The translations under genes were made by a program, and so were the position numbers. Below are positions 16,605-25,686 of a stretch of DNA of 44,123 bases, in pieces. Within the stretch, counting starts at the first letter, position 1, and each line of letters begins with the position of its first letter. The notes under the pieces were generated by a model that searched no databases, was not told the DNA's origin, and saw only the letters and a program-made list of their open reading frames with translations. The DNA lies in NCBI GenBank assembly GCA_936914845.1, contig CAKZGE010000016.1, positions 27,501 to 71,623 on the forward strand, given 5' to 3'. This DNA is from an uncultured Chloracidobacterium sp. GTDB taxonomy: Bacteria; Acidobacteriota; Blastocatellia; Pyrinomonadales; Pyrinomonadaceae.

Positions 16605-16634
16605 TTGACACAAATTTTGAAATAGGCGTAATAT
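16605..16634 (+). promoter_or_regulatory. sigma70-type promoter for the dcw cluster
   Basis: A consensus -35 TTGACA (16605-16610), an 18-base spacer and TAATAT (16629-16634) face rsmH. Transcription would start near 16641 and give a leader of about 215 bases. It is the best match to the sigma70 consensus I found in the window. The match is read by eye and is not experimental. Confidence 0.65.
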
Positions 16635-16654
16635 GCTTACTGTGGTTTGAAGAA

Positions 16655-16699
16655 AAGAAATAGGTGTTTAAGGTTTTAAGCGATAAACGCTCATTTCTT
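16655..16699 (+). other. long hairpin in the dcw 5' leader
   Basis: AAGAAAT (16655-16661) pairs with ATTTCTT (16693-16699), and GTTTA (16666-16670) pairs with TAAAC (16684-16688). The four bases between on each side (AGGT, GCTC) allow three more pairs with one mismatch. The result is about 15 pairs with a 13-base loop. It begins about 14 bases into the predicted transcript. There is no T-run after it, so it is not a simple terminator. Confidence 0.5.
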
Positions 16700-16855
16700 C
16701 ACTAATGAACGCAGAGGTCTCAGACAGTTTTTCGCCCAAAGGGTCAGGGCAATTTAGATAGATCTCGCGTTTTCCCAAAAACAAGATAATTTTTCTCGAT
16801 GGCAGCGAACGGATAAGAGTTCCGGCGATACCCGTCTGCCCTTACGACCAGAACG

Positions 16856-17806
16856 ATGGCAGAGACAGATGCGGCAAAAATTCATCGCTCGGTACTGCTT
16901 GAAGAAACTGTCAGCTATTTGAAATTTGAGGGCAGGGCGACGGTGGTTGACGCAACACTCGGAATGGGCGGACACACGGAGGCGATACTGGAAAGATCGA
17001 CGTTGACAACAGTGATCGGGATCGACCAGGACGAGCAGGCTTTAGAGATCGCGAGCAAGCGGTTGGAACGTTTTGGCAAAAGGGCTGTCTTGAAACGGGC
17101 CAATTTCAGCAGGATCAAAGAGGTGCTGAAAAGCGAGGGCATCACAACGGTGCAGGGTATCTTGGCGGACCTCGGCGTTTCGTCGCTGCAATTCGATTCG
17201 GCGGAACGCGGTTTCAGTTTTCGTAATGATGCACCGCTGGATATGCGAATGGATGCCGGCAGCGATGCTCCGACGGCCGCCGAACTTTTAGCAACGCTCA
17301 GCGAAGAAGAGATCGCCGACATCATCTATCGGTACGGTGAAGAGCGAGAATCGCGGCGGATCGCTCGGCGGATAGTCTGGAAGCGAGAGATCGGCGAACC
17401 GATCAAAACGACCTTTGAGCTGGCGGAAGCCGTTGAAAAAGCAGTAAGAAAGAGCAGCGATCGGATCCATCCCGCAACGAAGACGTTTCAGGCGCTTCGC
17501 ATTGCGGTCAACCACGAGATCGAGATCCTCGAAGATCTTATTACCCAGGCAGTCGAAGCTCTTTCGCCGAACGGCATCCTGGCGGTCATAACTTTTCATT
17601 CATTGGAAGACCGTATCGTGAAGCAGGCGTTTCAGAGATTCGCCGGAAAATGTATCTGCCCGCCGCGAATGCCGGTTTGCGGATGTGGAGCAGTTAAAAA
17701 GATCGAAATATTGACCCGCAAGCCTGTCATTGCAGGTGAAAGGGAATTGGCGGAGAATCCGCGTGCCCGAAGTGCAAAGCTAAGAGCTGCACGAAAATTG
17801 AGTTAG
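16856..17806 (+). CDS. rsmH: 16S rRNA (cytosine-1402-N4)-methyltransferase RsmH
   Basis: RsmH (MraW) methylates C1402 in the 16S rRNA decoding centre with S-adenosylmethionine. The SAM motif VVDATLGMGGHTEAIL lies at about 24-40, followed by GIDQDEQAL. The family's LADLGVSSLQFD, AERGFSFRNDAPLDMRM and TFHSLEDRIVKQAFQ are present. The C-terminal region with CICPPRMPVCGC is typical of many homologues. At 316 residues it has normal length. It is the first protein gene of the dcw cluster, where mraZ normally comes before it. The ATG has no good ribosome site. ftsL starts 18 bases downstream. Confidence 0.97.
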   Translation: MAETDAAKIHRSVLLEETVSYLKFEGRATVVDATLGMGGHTEAILERSTLTTVIGIDQDEQALEIASKRLERFGKRAVLKRANFSRIKEVLKSEGITTVQGILADLGVSSLQFDSAERGFSFRNDAPLDMRMDAGSDAPTAAELLATLSEEEIADIIYRYGEERESRRIARRIVWKREIGEPIKTTFELAEAVEKAVRKSSDRIHPATKTFQALRIAVNHEIEILEDLITQAVEALSPNGILAVITFHSLEDRIVKQAFQRFAGKCICPPRMPVCGCGAVKKIEILTRKPVIAGERELAENPRARSAKLRAARKLS

Positions 17807-17823
17807 AAAAGGAGCGTGCCCAA

Positions 17824-18372
17824 ATGAACAAAAGGTCAACGAAGATCCGCAAAAGATCAACCGCCGCGAGCGGTACCACCAGAACCGTTACGGCCAAAAC
17901 ACTAGTGCTGATGGCGATCTGCGGTTGCATTCTGCTGGCCGGGTTCTTTTTCGCCGCACTGCAGCATTTCAACACGATCGATCTCGGTATCCGCAATTCG
18001 CGGATGCGGAAACAGCTCGAAGATCTCGAATCAGAGAATCGCCGATTGTTATTGATGAAAGAGATCGCTCTTTCACCGGCGGAAGTGAAACGTTCGGCAA
18101 CGAATCTCGGGTTTCGTTCGATGACACCGGAAGAAGCGATGGTGTCAACGACCGCGGCGGCAAAGTCTGCGGCGAAGACGGAGCAGACAGCGGCAAATAA
18201 ACAGCTCGTCCAACTCACCGCCTCGCAGCGTCCGGCGGTTAACAACGGTGCGAAAGAAAGCTCAAAGGCGGCTGTACGGGTTACCGATACCTCGCCAAAA
18301 AAGGCTGTTGCGGAAAAGAAGACAGCCGATAAGAAGGTAAAAGAGATAGAAACGGTAGCAAAACTGAGGTAG
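17824..18372 (+). CDS. ftsL: FtsL-like cell division protein
   Basis: Position between rsmH and ftsI plus topology identify this as FtsL. It has a basic cytoplasmic N-terminus (about 25 residues), one membrane helix at about 26-48 and a periplasmic leucine-zipper coiled coil at about 57-82 (MRKQLEDLESENRRLLLMK). FtsL forms the FtsQ-FtsB-FtsL complex that activates septal FtsW-FtsI. The last 90 residues are a low-complexity Ala/Lys/Thr-rich tail, which makes it longer than typical FtsL (about 100-120 residues). FtsL is poorly conserved, so the call rests on context and topology. AAGGAG lies before the ATG. ftsI follows five bases later. Confidence 0.82.
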   Translation: MNKRSTKIRKRSTAASGTTRTVTAKTLVLMAICGCILLAGFFFAALQHFNTIDLGIRNSRMRKQLEDLESENRRLLLMKEIALSPAEVKRSATNLGFRSMTPEEAMVSTTAAAKSAAKTEQTAANKQLVQLTASQRPAVNNGAKESSKAAVRVTDTSPKKAVAEKKTADKKVKEIETVAKLR

Positions 18373-18377
18373 ATCAG

Positions 18378-20465
18378 ATGGCAAAGACGAATCGAAAGAA
18401 CAGCAAGAAGACAGATCTCCGACAAACGGTCTTCATTCGTTTTACCTTTATCGTTGCCATCTTAGTTTTGTGGATGGGCGGCATCGGTGTGCGGTTGGTC
18501 TATCTGCAGGTAAAACAGCACGAATTTTTGAAGGAACGGGCAATGGGTCAGCGCCGCGAGGTGAAAAAGACCCGGCTGCCGCGGGGCACGATTTTTGACC
18601 GCAATGAAAGAGCATTGGCGATCAGTGTCAATGTAAAAACTCTGTATGCGGATCCGATGAGGATAGACGATATCCCGGCCGCGTCAAAGGCGGTGGCAAA
18701 AGCCGCCAAACTTAAGGAATCTGACGTTGCTAAACTGCTTAGCTCAGCCAAGGCCGATGAGCGGCGATATGTGCCTCTCGCCAAGGGCCTGGATGAACTT
18801 GAAGTTCAGCGGATTAACAAGGAACTGGACACGGCCGCCGTGAAAAAGGCCGATCTGCCGCGGTACGAAGGTCTGTACTGGCGCGAGGATCAGCGCCGCA
18901 GCTATCCGCACGAATCGCTTGCCGCTCACGTTATCGGGTTCAGCAATGCGGATGGCGAAGGCCAGGCCGGCATCGAGCAATCGCAGAATCGACTGCTTTA
19001 CGGAGCAGTGATCAAAAAGACACAGGAACGCGACCGGCTCGGCCGCGTATATGACGAACAGGTATCTGAAAAGGAACCCTCGAACGATGTTGTCTTGACG
19101 ATCAGCACATCCATCCAATACAAGGTCGAACAAGCCTTGGCAAAAGCCGTCCGCAATTCAAATGCGAGATCCGGTATGGCCGTCATTCTCGATCCGCGGA
19201 GCGGCGAGGTGTTGGCGATGGCGAATTATCCGACCTTTGACCCGAATAAACTGCAAGAAATAACGCACGACAATCTGCGAAACCAGGCGATCCAAAGTGT
19301 TTACGCCCCGGGTTCGGTCTTTAAGCTGATCACATACGGTTCAGCGTTAGAAAGAAATCTGATCACGCCGGATGGAATGATCGACAGCGGCAATGGAACG
19401 ATCGAAGTGGCAAAGCACCGATTCACGGATTCGCACGCGATCGGACGGGTGACATATTCAAAAGCTTTGGCCCATTCGAGCAATGTTTGTGCAATAAAAA
19501 CAAGTGCGTTGGCGGGTCGGGAAAGCTTTTACGGAATGATCAAAGAACTTGGTTTTGGAAGCCGGACAGGCATTGAGCTTCCGGCCGAAACACAAGGCAT
19601 TGTGAGGCCGCCGGACAGGTGGAACGGAGACTCGATGGCATCGATGTCGATCGGTTATGAAATCGGGGTTTCGGCGTTGCAAATGACATCTGCTTTTGCG
19701 ACGATAGCAAACAACGGCGTCCGTATTCAGCCACATATAATCAAGGAGATCAGGCGATCTGATGATGAGGTCATTGCGTCGGCACAACCTGAAAAAGAAC
19801 AGGCCGTAAAACCGGAAACGGCGCGTGACCTGAAGCGTATGCTGCGTGAGGTGGTGACGAACGGGACGGGCAAACGGGCGCGGCTCGATGGATATACATC
19901 GGCGGGCAAGACGGGCACGGCGTGGAAGTTTGACGAAAAGCTGAAACGGGTCAATTCAGCGAAATATATTTCATCTTTTATCGGGTTTGCGCCGGCAGAA
20001 GATCCGGTGGTCACGATCGGCGTGGTCATCGATGAACCAAAGGCCGGCGGACGGGACGGCGGACAAGCTGCCGGGCCGGTATTTAAGGAGATCGCCGAGC
20101 AGATCCTGCCGGAACTTGGTGTCAAACCGGAAGGAGCAGTGCAAACCGCAGCTGAACCGGAACCGGCTGAAGAGATCGAAGAAACGGTCGGCAATGGCCA
20201 GCCGGAAACGACCGCCAATGAGGTTGACCTGACCGCACCGGAAAAGCCGACGGAAGCTGAAAAGGCCCCGTCCGGAAACAAGAAAGCTGCGGCAGAGCCA
20301 AAGCCGACAGTAGATGTGCCAAAAGAAAGGCCGGCGGCGGCCGGCTCCAAAGATAAAGATAGGTCTGAAAAGGAAAAAAAGGTGCCGGGGAGGCCGCCGA
20401 CATTGCCGGAAAAGGCTAGACCAATGCCCAAAAAGACTACCGGAACAGTAAAAGGAAAAACTTGA
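18378..20465 (+). CDS. ftsI: penicillin-binding protein, septal transpeptidase FtsI (PBP3-like)
   Basis: This class B penicillin-binding protein cross-links septal peptidoglycan. A membrane anchor (about 20-42) is followed by the dimerisation domain (RLPRGTIFDRNERALAIS) and the transpeptidase domain. All three active-site motifs are visible: S313-V-F-K316, S367-S-N369 and K511-T-G513. After the catalytic domain ends at about residue 580, a tail of about 115 residues follows. It is rich in Glu, Pro, Ala and Lys with no PASTA domain. At 695 residues the protein is longer than most FtsI because of this tail. Its stop overlaps the TTG start of murF (TTGA). Confidence 0.95.
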   Translation: MAKTNRKNSKKTDLRQTVFIRFTFIVAILVLWMGGIGVRLVYLQVKQHEFLKERAMGQRREVKKTRLPRGTIFDRNERALAISVNVKTLYADPMRIDDIPAASKAVAKAAKLKESDVAKLLSSAKADERRYVPLAKGLDELEVQRINKELDTAAVKKADLPRYEGLYWREDQRRSYPHESLAAHVIGFSNADGEGQAGIEQSQNRLLYGAVIKKTQERDRLGRVYDEQVSEKEPSNDVVLTISTSIQYKVEQALAKAVRNSNARSGMAVILDPRSGEVLAMANYPTFDPNKLQEITHDNLRNQAIQSVYAPGSVFKLITYGSALERNLITPDGMIDSGNGTIEVAKHRFTDSHAIGRVTYSKALAHSSNVCAIKTSALAGRESFYGMIKELGFGSRTGIELPAETQGIVRPPDRWNGDSMASMSIGYEIGVSALQMTSAFATIANNGVRIQPHIIKEIRRSDDEVIASAQPEKEQAVKPETARDLKRMLREVVTNGTGKRARLDGYTSAGKTGTAWKFDEKLKRVNSAKYISSFIGFAPAEDPVVTIGVVIDEPKAGGRDGGQAAGPVFKEIAEQILPELGVKPEGAVQTAAEPEPAEEIEETVGNGQPETTANEVDLTAPEKPTEAEKAPSGNKKAAAEPKPTVDVPKERPAAAGSKDKDRSEKEKKVPGRPPTLPEKARPMPKKTTGTVKGKT

Positions 20466-21925
20466 AAATAAGTACCGCAATCCAATATATGAACGCCGCG
20501 GCAAATGCACTGGAGCCCGCCCTTTCGGAACGCGAAGTTGATGCTTTTACGATCGATTCGCGCGACATCAAGGCGGGCGACGTCTTTTTTGCATTGGCAC
20601 AGCCGGATTACGCGAACAATGGATTTAACGGTGATTTCGAGAACGCGGCAAAGTATGCGGCGGGAGCCTTGCGGGCAGGAGCGGCGGCATGTGTGCTGCG
20701 TAAAGATCAATTTGACGAATACCGGACAGAACTGGAACCATTTGCAGGGCGGCTGATATTCGTCGATGATACGGTCGCAGCCCTTCAGCGGCTGGCCCGC
20801 GGCGTGTATTTAGAATGGGGCGGGCCGGTGGTGGCGGTCACCGGGAGTGCGGGAAAAACGACTGCGAAGGAATTGACGGCCCATGTGCTTGAATATGGCG
20901 GCCGCAAGATCCTGCGCAATGTAAAGAATTACAACAATGGACTTGGCCATCCGCTGACGGTGCTGAATCTAGCAAAAGATAAAAGCTATGATGCTGCGGT
21001 TTTGGAGATGGGCATGTCCACGCCGATGAATGAGATCGCTCGATTGTGTCGGATAACTCCGCCGGACGTAGCCATCGAATTGAACGTTCTGCCCGTCCAC
21101 GTCGAGCATCTCGGTTCGATAGAGAATGTCGCCAAGGCAAAGGCAGAACTCGTCCAAGGTATGAAAAGGGGCGGAACCGCAGTGCTCAATGCGGACGACC
21201 CGCGAACGCTGGCTATGGCCGAGCTGGCCGACGGCGCCGTGGTGACCTACGGCATCGACCTGCCGGCGGATATATCCGCTAAGGATATTCGCATAGCCGG
21301 ATTCGGAAAGACCGCATTCAGACTTGTGATGCCCGGAGGAGAGGCTGGGGTGATGCTGCGGTTGAACGGACGTCATAATATTTTGAATGCGTTGGCGGCG
21401 GCCGGTGCCGGCCATGCTTTCAAGATGACCCCGCAAAAGATCGCCGAGCGGCTTTCAACCGCGGGGCCTCCGCCGCAGCGTGGCGAGATATTACACTTTG
21501 CGGCTGGTTTTACGGTCATCAATGATTCATACAATTCTAACCCGGCGGCATTGATGGCGATGGTGCAAACCATGGTCGATGGTGCGATGCCTGAAGATCG
21601 GCTGGTGGTCGTAGCGGGCGAGATGCTTGAACTAGGTGAGGCGGCGGCGGACATCCACTTCGAAACCGGTAAGCAACTGGCCGAGGCCGGGGTCGATGTC
21701 GTGATCGGAGTTCGCGGACTTGCCGAACGATTGGTCGATGGTGTCCGCAGCGGAGGGATACAGGCGACATTTGTTGAAGATTCGGAAAAGGCGGGCGATC
21801 TGCTCGCGGAAACGGTCAAGCGGGGAGATGTTGTTTTGATCAAGGGTTCGCGTGGTGTGCGGACGGAGAATGCGCTGGCAAAATTGCTGGAAAAATTTGA
21901 ATTGGAGACTAGCGAAAAAGTTTAG
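20462..21925 (+). CDS. murF: UDP-N-acetylmuramoyl-tripeptide:D-Ala-D-Ala ligase MurF
   Basis: MurF adds D-Ala-D-Ala to UDP-MurNAc-tripeptide using ATP, the last cytoplasmic step before lipid I. The Mur ligase P-loop is VTGSAGKTTAKE at about 123-134. NVKNYNNGLGHPLTVLNL and VLEMGMSTPMNEI are MurF-specific features. The C-terminal domain includes INDSYNSNPAAL and VVAGEMLELG. It lies directly after ftsI, where murE is normally found in between. I accept TTG 20462 because it overlaps the ftsI stop and starts MKISTAIQYM; an ATG at 20489 is a weaker alternative. Two codons after its stop come possible GTG starts for mraY. Confidence 0.96.
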   Translation: MKISTAIQYMNAAANALEPALSEREVDAFTIDSRDIKAGDVFFALAQPDYANNGFNGDFENAAKYAAGALRAGAAACVLRKDQFDEYRTELEPFAGRLIFVDDTVAALQRLARGVYLEWGGPVVAVTGSAGKTTAKELTAHVLEYGGRKILRNVKNYNNGLGHPLTVLNLAKDKSYDAAVLEMGMSTPMNEIARLCRITPPDVAIELNVLPVHVEHLGSIENVAKAKAELVQGMKRGGTAVLNADDPRTLAMAELADGAVVTYGIDLPADISAKDIRIAGFGKTAFRLVMPGGEAGVMLRLNGRHNILNALAAAGAGHAFKMTPQKIAERLSTAGPPPQRGEILHFAAGFTVINDSYNSNPAALMAMVQTMVDGAMPEDRLVVVAGEMLELGEAAADIHFETGKQLAEAGVDVVIGVRGLAERLVDGVRSGGIQATFVEDSEKAGDLLAETVKRGDVVLIKGSRGVRTENALAKLLEKFELETSEKV

Positions 21926-21975
21926 CGGTGGTGAACGCGGCGATCCCGCGGCCACGGCAAAGCCACGATCTGCCG

Positions 21976-23115
21976 ATGCTCTACTATCTTTTGTATCATT
22001 ATCTGTTTCGGGAATACGGAGCAAACAGCCAATCGATATTCTATTCGGGGCTGAATGTTTTCCAATATGTGACTTTTAGGACGGCGATGGCAACGGTCAC
22101 GTCACTGCTGATCTCCTTGGTATTCGGGACCAAGGTCATCAAAAAGCTGACGGAACTGAAGGTCGGCCAAGAGATCCGCGAAGAGCTTTCTGCCGAACAC
22201 CAGGCAAAAAAAGGAACACCGACGATGGGCGGCGTGCTGATCATTGGTTCCGTGGTCGTTTCGACGCTTCTGTGGGCCCGACTCGACAGCGTTTTCCTAT
22301 GGATCGCACTATTTGCAACGATCATGTTCGCGGCGATCGGTTTTGCTGATGATTACATTAAGATCGTCAAAAAACGCAGTTTGGGACTAACCGGCAGACA
22401 AAAATTGGCCGGCCAGCTTTTCACGGCCTTGCTGGTATGGGCGGCACTCTATTTTTTTACGGACTATACCTGGAACCTCAGCATTCCGTTCTTCAAAGAA
22501 ACAGCCGTTACGGCCGTTACGGTGATTCCGCCGGGCCTTTATTTGCTGTTCATCATCTTTATCCTGCTCGGCTCGTCAAATGCCGTCAATCTGACGGACG
22601 GTATGGACGGGCTGGCATCGAGCATCACATTCGTCGCGATGTCTGCCTTGACGGCACTGACGTACGTAGCAAGCGATAAGCGGTGGGCCGATTACTTGGC
22701 GATGACCCACAACCCGTCTTCGGCGGAATTGACGATCTTTTGCGGGGCGATGGTCGGAGCCAGTCTTGGTTTTTTGTGGTACAACGCTCCGCCGGCCGAG
22801 GTCTTCATGGGCGATGTGGGTTCTTTGGCGATCGGAGGTGCGATCGGAACCGTGGCGGTTTTGACGAAACAGGAATTTTTGCTCCCGTTCATTGGCGGCA
22901 TTTTTATCATCGAAGCCCTTTCGGTGATGATGCAGGTGTCATATTTCAAATTTACAAAACGCACCGGCGGTGTCGGAAAACGAATATTCCTGCAGGCTCC
23001 GCTGCACCACCATTTTCAGCTCGCGGGGTGGAAAGAGCCGAAGATAGTTTTCAGATTCTTTATTGTTGCCGTGCTTTTTGCACTGCTTAGTCTATCGACC
23101 TTAAAGCTGAGGTAG
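21976..23115 (+). CDS. mraY: phospho-N-acetylmuramoyl-pentapeptide transferase MraY
   Basis: MraY transfers phospho-MurNAc-pentapeptide to undecaprenyl phosphate, forming lipid I. It is a ten-helix membrane protein. The family motifs KKGTPTMGG, FADDYIKIVKKRSLGL, NAVNLTDGMDGLA and EVFMGDVGSLA are present, including the catalytic aspartates. ATG 21976 gives MLYYLLYHYLF, the usual MraY N-terminus, and a normal length of 379 residues. In-frame GTG codons at 21928 and 21931 would add about 15 residues and sit just after murF. Neither start has a strong ribosome site. murD begins two bases after the stop. Confidence 0.95.
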   Translation: MLYYLLYHYLFREYGANSQSIFYSGLNVFQYVTFRTAMATVTSLLISLVFGTKVIKKLTELKVGQEIREELSAEHQAKKGTPTMGGVLIIGSVVVSTLLWARLDSVFLWIALFATIMFAAIGFADDYIKIVKKRSLGLTGRQKLAGQLFTALLVWAALYFFTDYTWNLSIPFFKETAVTAVTVIPPGLYLLFIIFILLGSSNAVNLTDGMDGLASSITFVAMSALTALTYVASDKRWADYLAMTHNPSSAELTIFCGAMVGASLGFLWYNAPPAEVFMGDVGSLAIGGAIGTVAVLTKQEFLLPFIGGIFIIEALSVMMQVSYFKFTKRTGGVGKRIFLQAPLHHHFQLAGWKEPKIVFRFFIVAVLFALLSLSTLKLR

Positions 23116-23116
23116 T

Positions 23117-24508
23117 ATGCAGATCGAAGGCCGTAAAGCATTGGTTTTGGGGGCAGGGCGTTCGGGCGTCGCGGCGGCGGCTTTTTTGGCCGAACGCGGA
23201 GCGGTAACGGCCTTGCACGACCGGAAAGAAGTAGAAAAGTGGAGCGAAGCCGCCCGGGCCTTGAAATCGGAAAAAGGCGTCGGGCTGATCAGCGGCGATC
23301 TTCCATCTTGGCTGCTCGATCAGATCGATCTTGTGGTCATTTCGCCGGGCATCCCGACCAATACGATACCTGCCCGCTATGTCGATCGGAAAGACGGCGA
23401 AGTGATCGGCGAGGTCGAATTGGCTTACCGTTTCCTGAAAGGCCGTCTGATCGGCATTACCGGTTCAAATGGAAAGACCACGACCACAACATTGATCGGC
23501 GAGATCTTAAGAAACGCCGGTATCCCGGCCCAGGTGGGGGGCAATATCGGGACGCCGCTGCTCGAACTGGCGGCAAAATCGACAGATGACATGTGGACGG
23601 TGGCAGAACTTTCGAGCTTTCAGCTTGAAACGATCGTGGATCTTCATGCGAACATCGCCCTGTGTCTGAATGTGACACCGAATCACCTTGACCGCTACGA
23701 ATCTTTCAAAGATTATGCTGCGGCGAAACACCGCATTTTTATGAACCAAACGGCGGACGATCTGGCGGTGCTGAATGCGGACGACCCGATAGTGTCGCAA
23801 TGGGCGGACGGCCTGCGGGCACAGGTAAGCTTTTTTAGCACACGCAGAGAACTCGATGAGGGGCTGTTTCTCCGCGGGCGAGAATTGGTCTGTCGGGCGG
23901 GCGGAAAGGAAAAGGTGCTGACCACACGGGACGATATCTCTATTCCGGGGCTGCATAATGTCGAGAATGTGTTGGCGGCATTGGCTATCGGCCTTGCCTG
24001 TGGAGCTTCGCCGGATTCAATGCGGGAAACCATTCGCGGTTTCAAGGGGGTGGAGCACCGCATCGAGTTTGTGAAGGAGATCGACGGCGTCAAATTTTAC
24101 AATGATTCAAAGGCGACATCGGTCGATGCAACGATGAAAGCTCTGCAGGCGATGAGCGAAAACAGCGGACGGACAGTTCTGATACTCGGCGGCCGCGGTA
24201 AGAACGCCCCGTATGAACCTTTGGCAGATCTGATAAAAAGCTCGGTTCGGGCGATCGTGCTGATCGGCGAGGATGCGGCGAATATCCGCGATCAGCTCGG
24301 CGGATATACCGAAACGATCGATGCCGATTCGATGGAAGATGCGGTCCGCAGGTCTTTGGCAGCGGCCAAACACGGCGACATGGTTCTGTTGGCTCCGGCG
24401 TGTGCCAGCTTTGATATGTTCGAAAGTTTTGAGCAACGCGGCAGAGTTTTTAAGGAAAGTGTATTGCGAGCGGCCGAAAAACACGGTGAAGCGGAGGCCG
24501 CCGGGTAG
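23117..24508 (+). CDS. murD: UDP-N-acetylmuramoyl-L-alanine:D-glutamate ligase MurD
   Basis: MurD adds D-glutamate to UDP-MurNAc-L-Ala in the cytoplasm. The N-terminal Rossmann-like domain begins VLGAGRSGVAAAAFLAERG. The P-loop is GITGSNGKTTTTTL at about 113-126. The central domain has AELSSFQLETI and NVTPNHLDRY. The C-terminal domain has HRIEFV, FYNDSKATSVDATM and LILGGRGKNAPY, all MurD-specific. Length is 463 residues, as usual. It lies between mraY and ftsW with gaps of one or two bases. Confidence 0.96.
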   Translation: MQIEGRKALVLGAGRSGVAAAAFLAERGAVTALHDRKEVEKWSEAARALKSEKGVGLISGDLPSWLLDQIDLVVISPGIPTNTIPARYVDRKDGEVIGEVELAYRFLKGRLIGITGSNGKTTTTTLIGEILRNAGIPAQVGGNIGTPLLELAAKSTDDMWTVAELSSFQLETIVDLHANIALCLNVTPNHLDRYESFKDYAAAKHRIFMNQTADDLAVLNADDPIVSQWADGLRAQVSFFSTRRELDEGLFLRGRELVCRAGGKEKVLTTRDDISIPGLHNVENVLAALAIGLACGASPDSMRETIRGFKGVEHRIEFVKEIDGVKFYNDSKATSVDATMKALQAMSENSGRTVLILGGRGKNAPYEPLADLIKSSVRAIVLIGEDAANIRDQLGGYTETIDADSMEDAVRRSLAAAKHGDMVLLAPACASFDMFESFEQRGRVFKESVLRAAEKHGEAEAAG

Positions 24509-24510
24509 AA

Positions 24511-25686
24511 ATGCAGATGGTTGAATCGAGACTGCGGACAGATTGGCTGCTTTTTGCTATTGCCGCCGGATTGGCGATATTTGGCGTGGCGATGGTTTAT
24601 AGCGCTTCGGCCATGATCGCGATGCGCGAAACGCAGAGTCAATTCACATATTTCTACAAACAGCTTCTTTTTACAATGATCGGCCTCGGTGTGATGTTTG
24701 GGGCCAGCCGCATCGATTATCGCCGCTACCAAGATCCGATCGTCGTTTACGGGCTTTTCGCAATAACGGCCCTATTTCTGTTGGCTGTTTTTGGTTTTCC
24801 GGCGATCAACGGAGCCCGCCGGTGGATCCGTTTCGGTGGTTTTTCGTTTCAGCCGTCAGAAATGGCAAAGATAGTTTTGCCGCTTTTTTTGGCATATTTT
24901 CTAACGCGGAATGAAGACCGTGTAGGGGAACTGCGTTCGACGGTGCTGCCGTGTTTAGCTGCTCTGATATTGCTTTCGGCCTTGATAATGCTCGAACCCG
25001 ACCTTGGCACGACGATCGTGCTGTGTGCGATATTCTCGGCCGTCTATTTTGCCGCCGGAGCGAAATTTCTGCATATTGCGGCGGTCGGCGGTGCAATGGT
25101 GCTGCTTGGCGTCGGAGCGATCGTTTTCGCACCGTGGCGGGTCGAGCGGTTCATGGCGTTTCTGGACCCGTTCGCTCACGCGGACGATGCGGGGTATCAG
25201 GTCGTACAGTCTTTGTACGCGATCGGTTCCGGCGGGGTGGTCGGCGAAGGCTTTGCCAAAGGGCAGGCAAAGCTGTTTTATCTACCGTATCCATATTCGG
25301 ACTTTATATTCTCCGTGGTCGGCGAAGAACTGGGATTGATCGGAACTTTGGCGGTGGTCGTCGCATTTGGCCTGCTGCTTTGGCGCGGAACACGAGCGGC
25401 CTTGATGGCTCCGGACCGGTTCGGAATGCTGCTCGGCATCGGCATAATCACGGGCATCATCGTCCAGGCGCTATTTAACATCAGCGTAGTTATCTCGATC
25501 GTGCCGGCGAAGGGGATTCCGCTGCCGTTCATCTCCTACGGCGGGTCTTCAGTGCTTATCACGCTGTTTGCCGTCGGTGTCCTGCTGAATATCTCGCAGC
25601 GTGCCGGAGAAACGCCCGCCAAGCCCTCGCGAACAGCAGAACCCGTGTACCGCAAAAAAAATAAAAAGGCGGTGTATAAACGATGA
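24511..25686 (+). CDS. ftsW: FtsW, septal peptidoglycan glycosyltransferase (SEDS family)
   Basis: FtsW polymerises lipid II at the septum together with FtsI. It has about ten membrane helices and SEDS motifs: YSASAM in helix 1, NGARRWIRFGGFSFQPSEMAK and MLEPDLGTTIVL in the middle, then PYSDFIFSVVGEELG and GIPLPFISYGGSS near the end. The C-terminal 25 residues are a basic cytoplasmic tail. Position in the dcw cluster between murD and murG favours FtsW over RodA. The stop overlaps the murG ATG (ATGA). Confidence 0.95.
   Translation: MQMVESRLRTDWLLFAIAAGLAIFGVAMVYSASAMIAMRETQSQFTYFYKQLLFTMIGLGVMFGASRIDYRRYQDPIVVYGLFAITALFLLAVFGFPAINGARRWIRFGGFSFQPSEMAKIVLPLFLAYFLTRNEDRVGELRSTVLPCLAALILLSALIMLEPDLGTTIVLCAIFSAVYFAAGAKFLHIAAVGGAMVLLGVGAIVFAPWRVERFMAFLDPFAHADDAGYQVVQSLYAIGSGGVVGEGFAKGQAKLFYLPYPYSDFIFSVVGEELGLIGTLAVVVAFGLLLWRGTRAALMAPDRFGMLLGIGIITGIIVQALFNISVVISIVPAKGIPLPFISYGGSSVLITLFAVGVLLNISQRAGETPAKPSRTAEPVYRKKNKKAVYKR

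Larger units (their letters stand above)
16485..16855. promoter_or_regulatory. intergenic region between ZIP gene and rsmH; 5' leader of dcw cluster
   Basis: This 371-base gap holds no mraZ and no convincing protein gene. On the minus strand, TTGTGT (16525-16530), a 16-base spacer and TATACT (16503-16508) form a plausible promoter for the ZIP gene. On the plus strand lies the strong promoter listed separately. After it comes a leader of about 215 bases with a long hairpin at 16655-16699. An 18-codon ORF at 16705-16761 lacks a ribosome site. The rest shows nothing I recognise. Confidence 0.5.
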
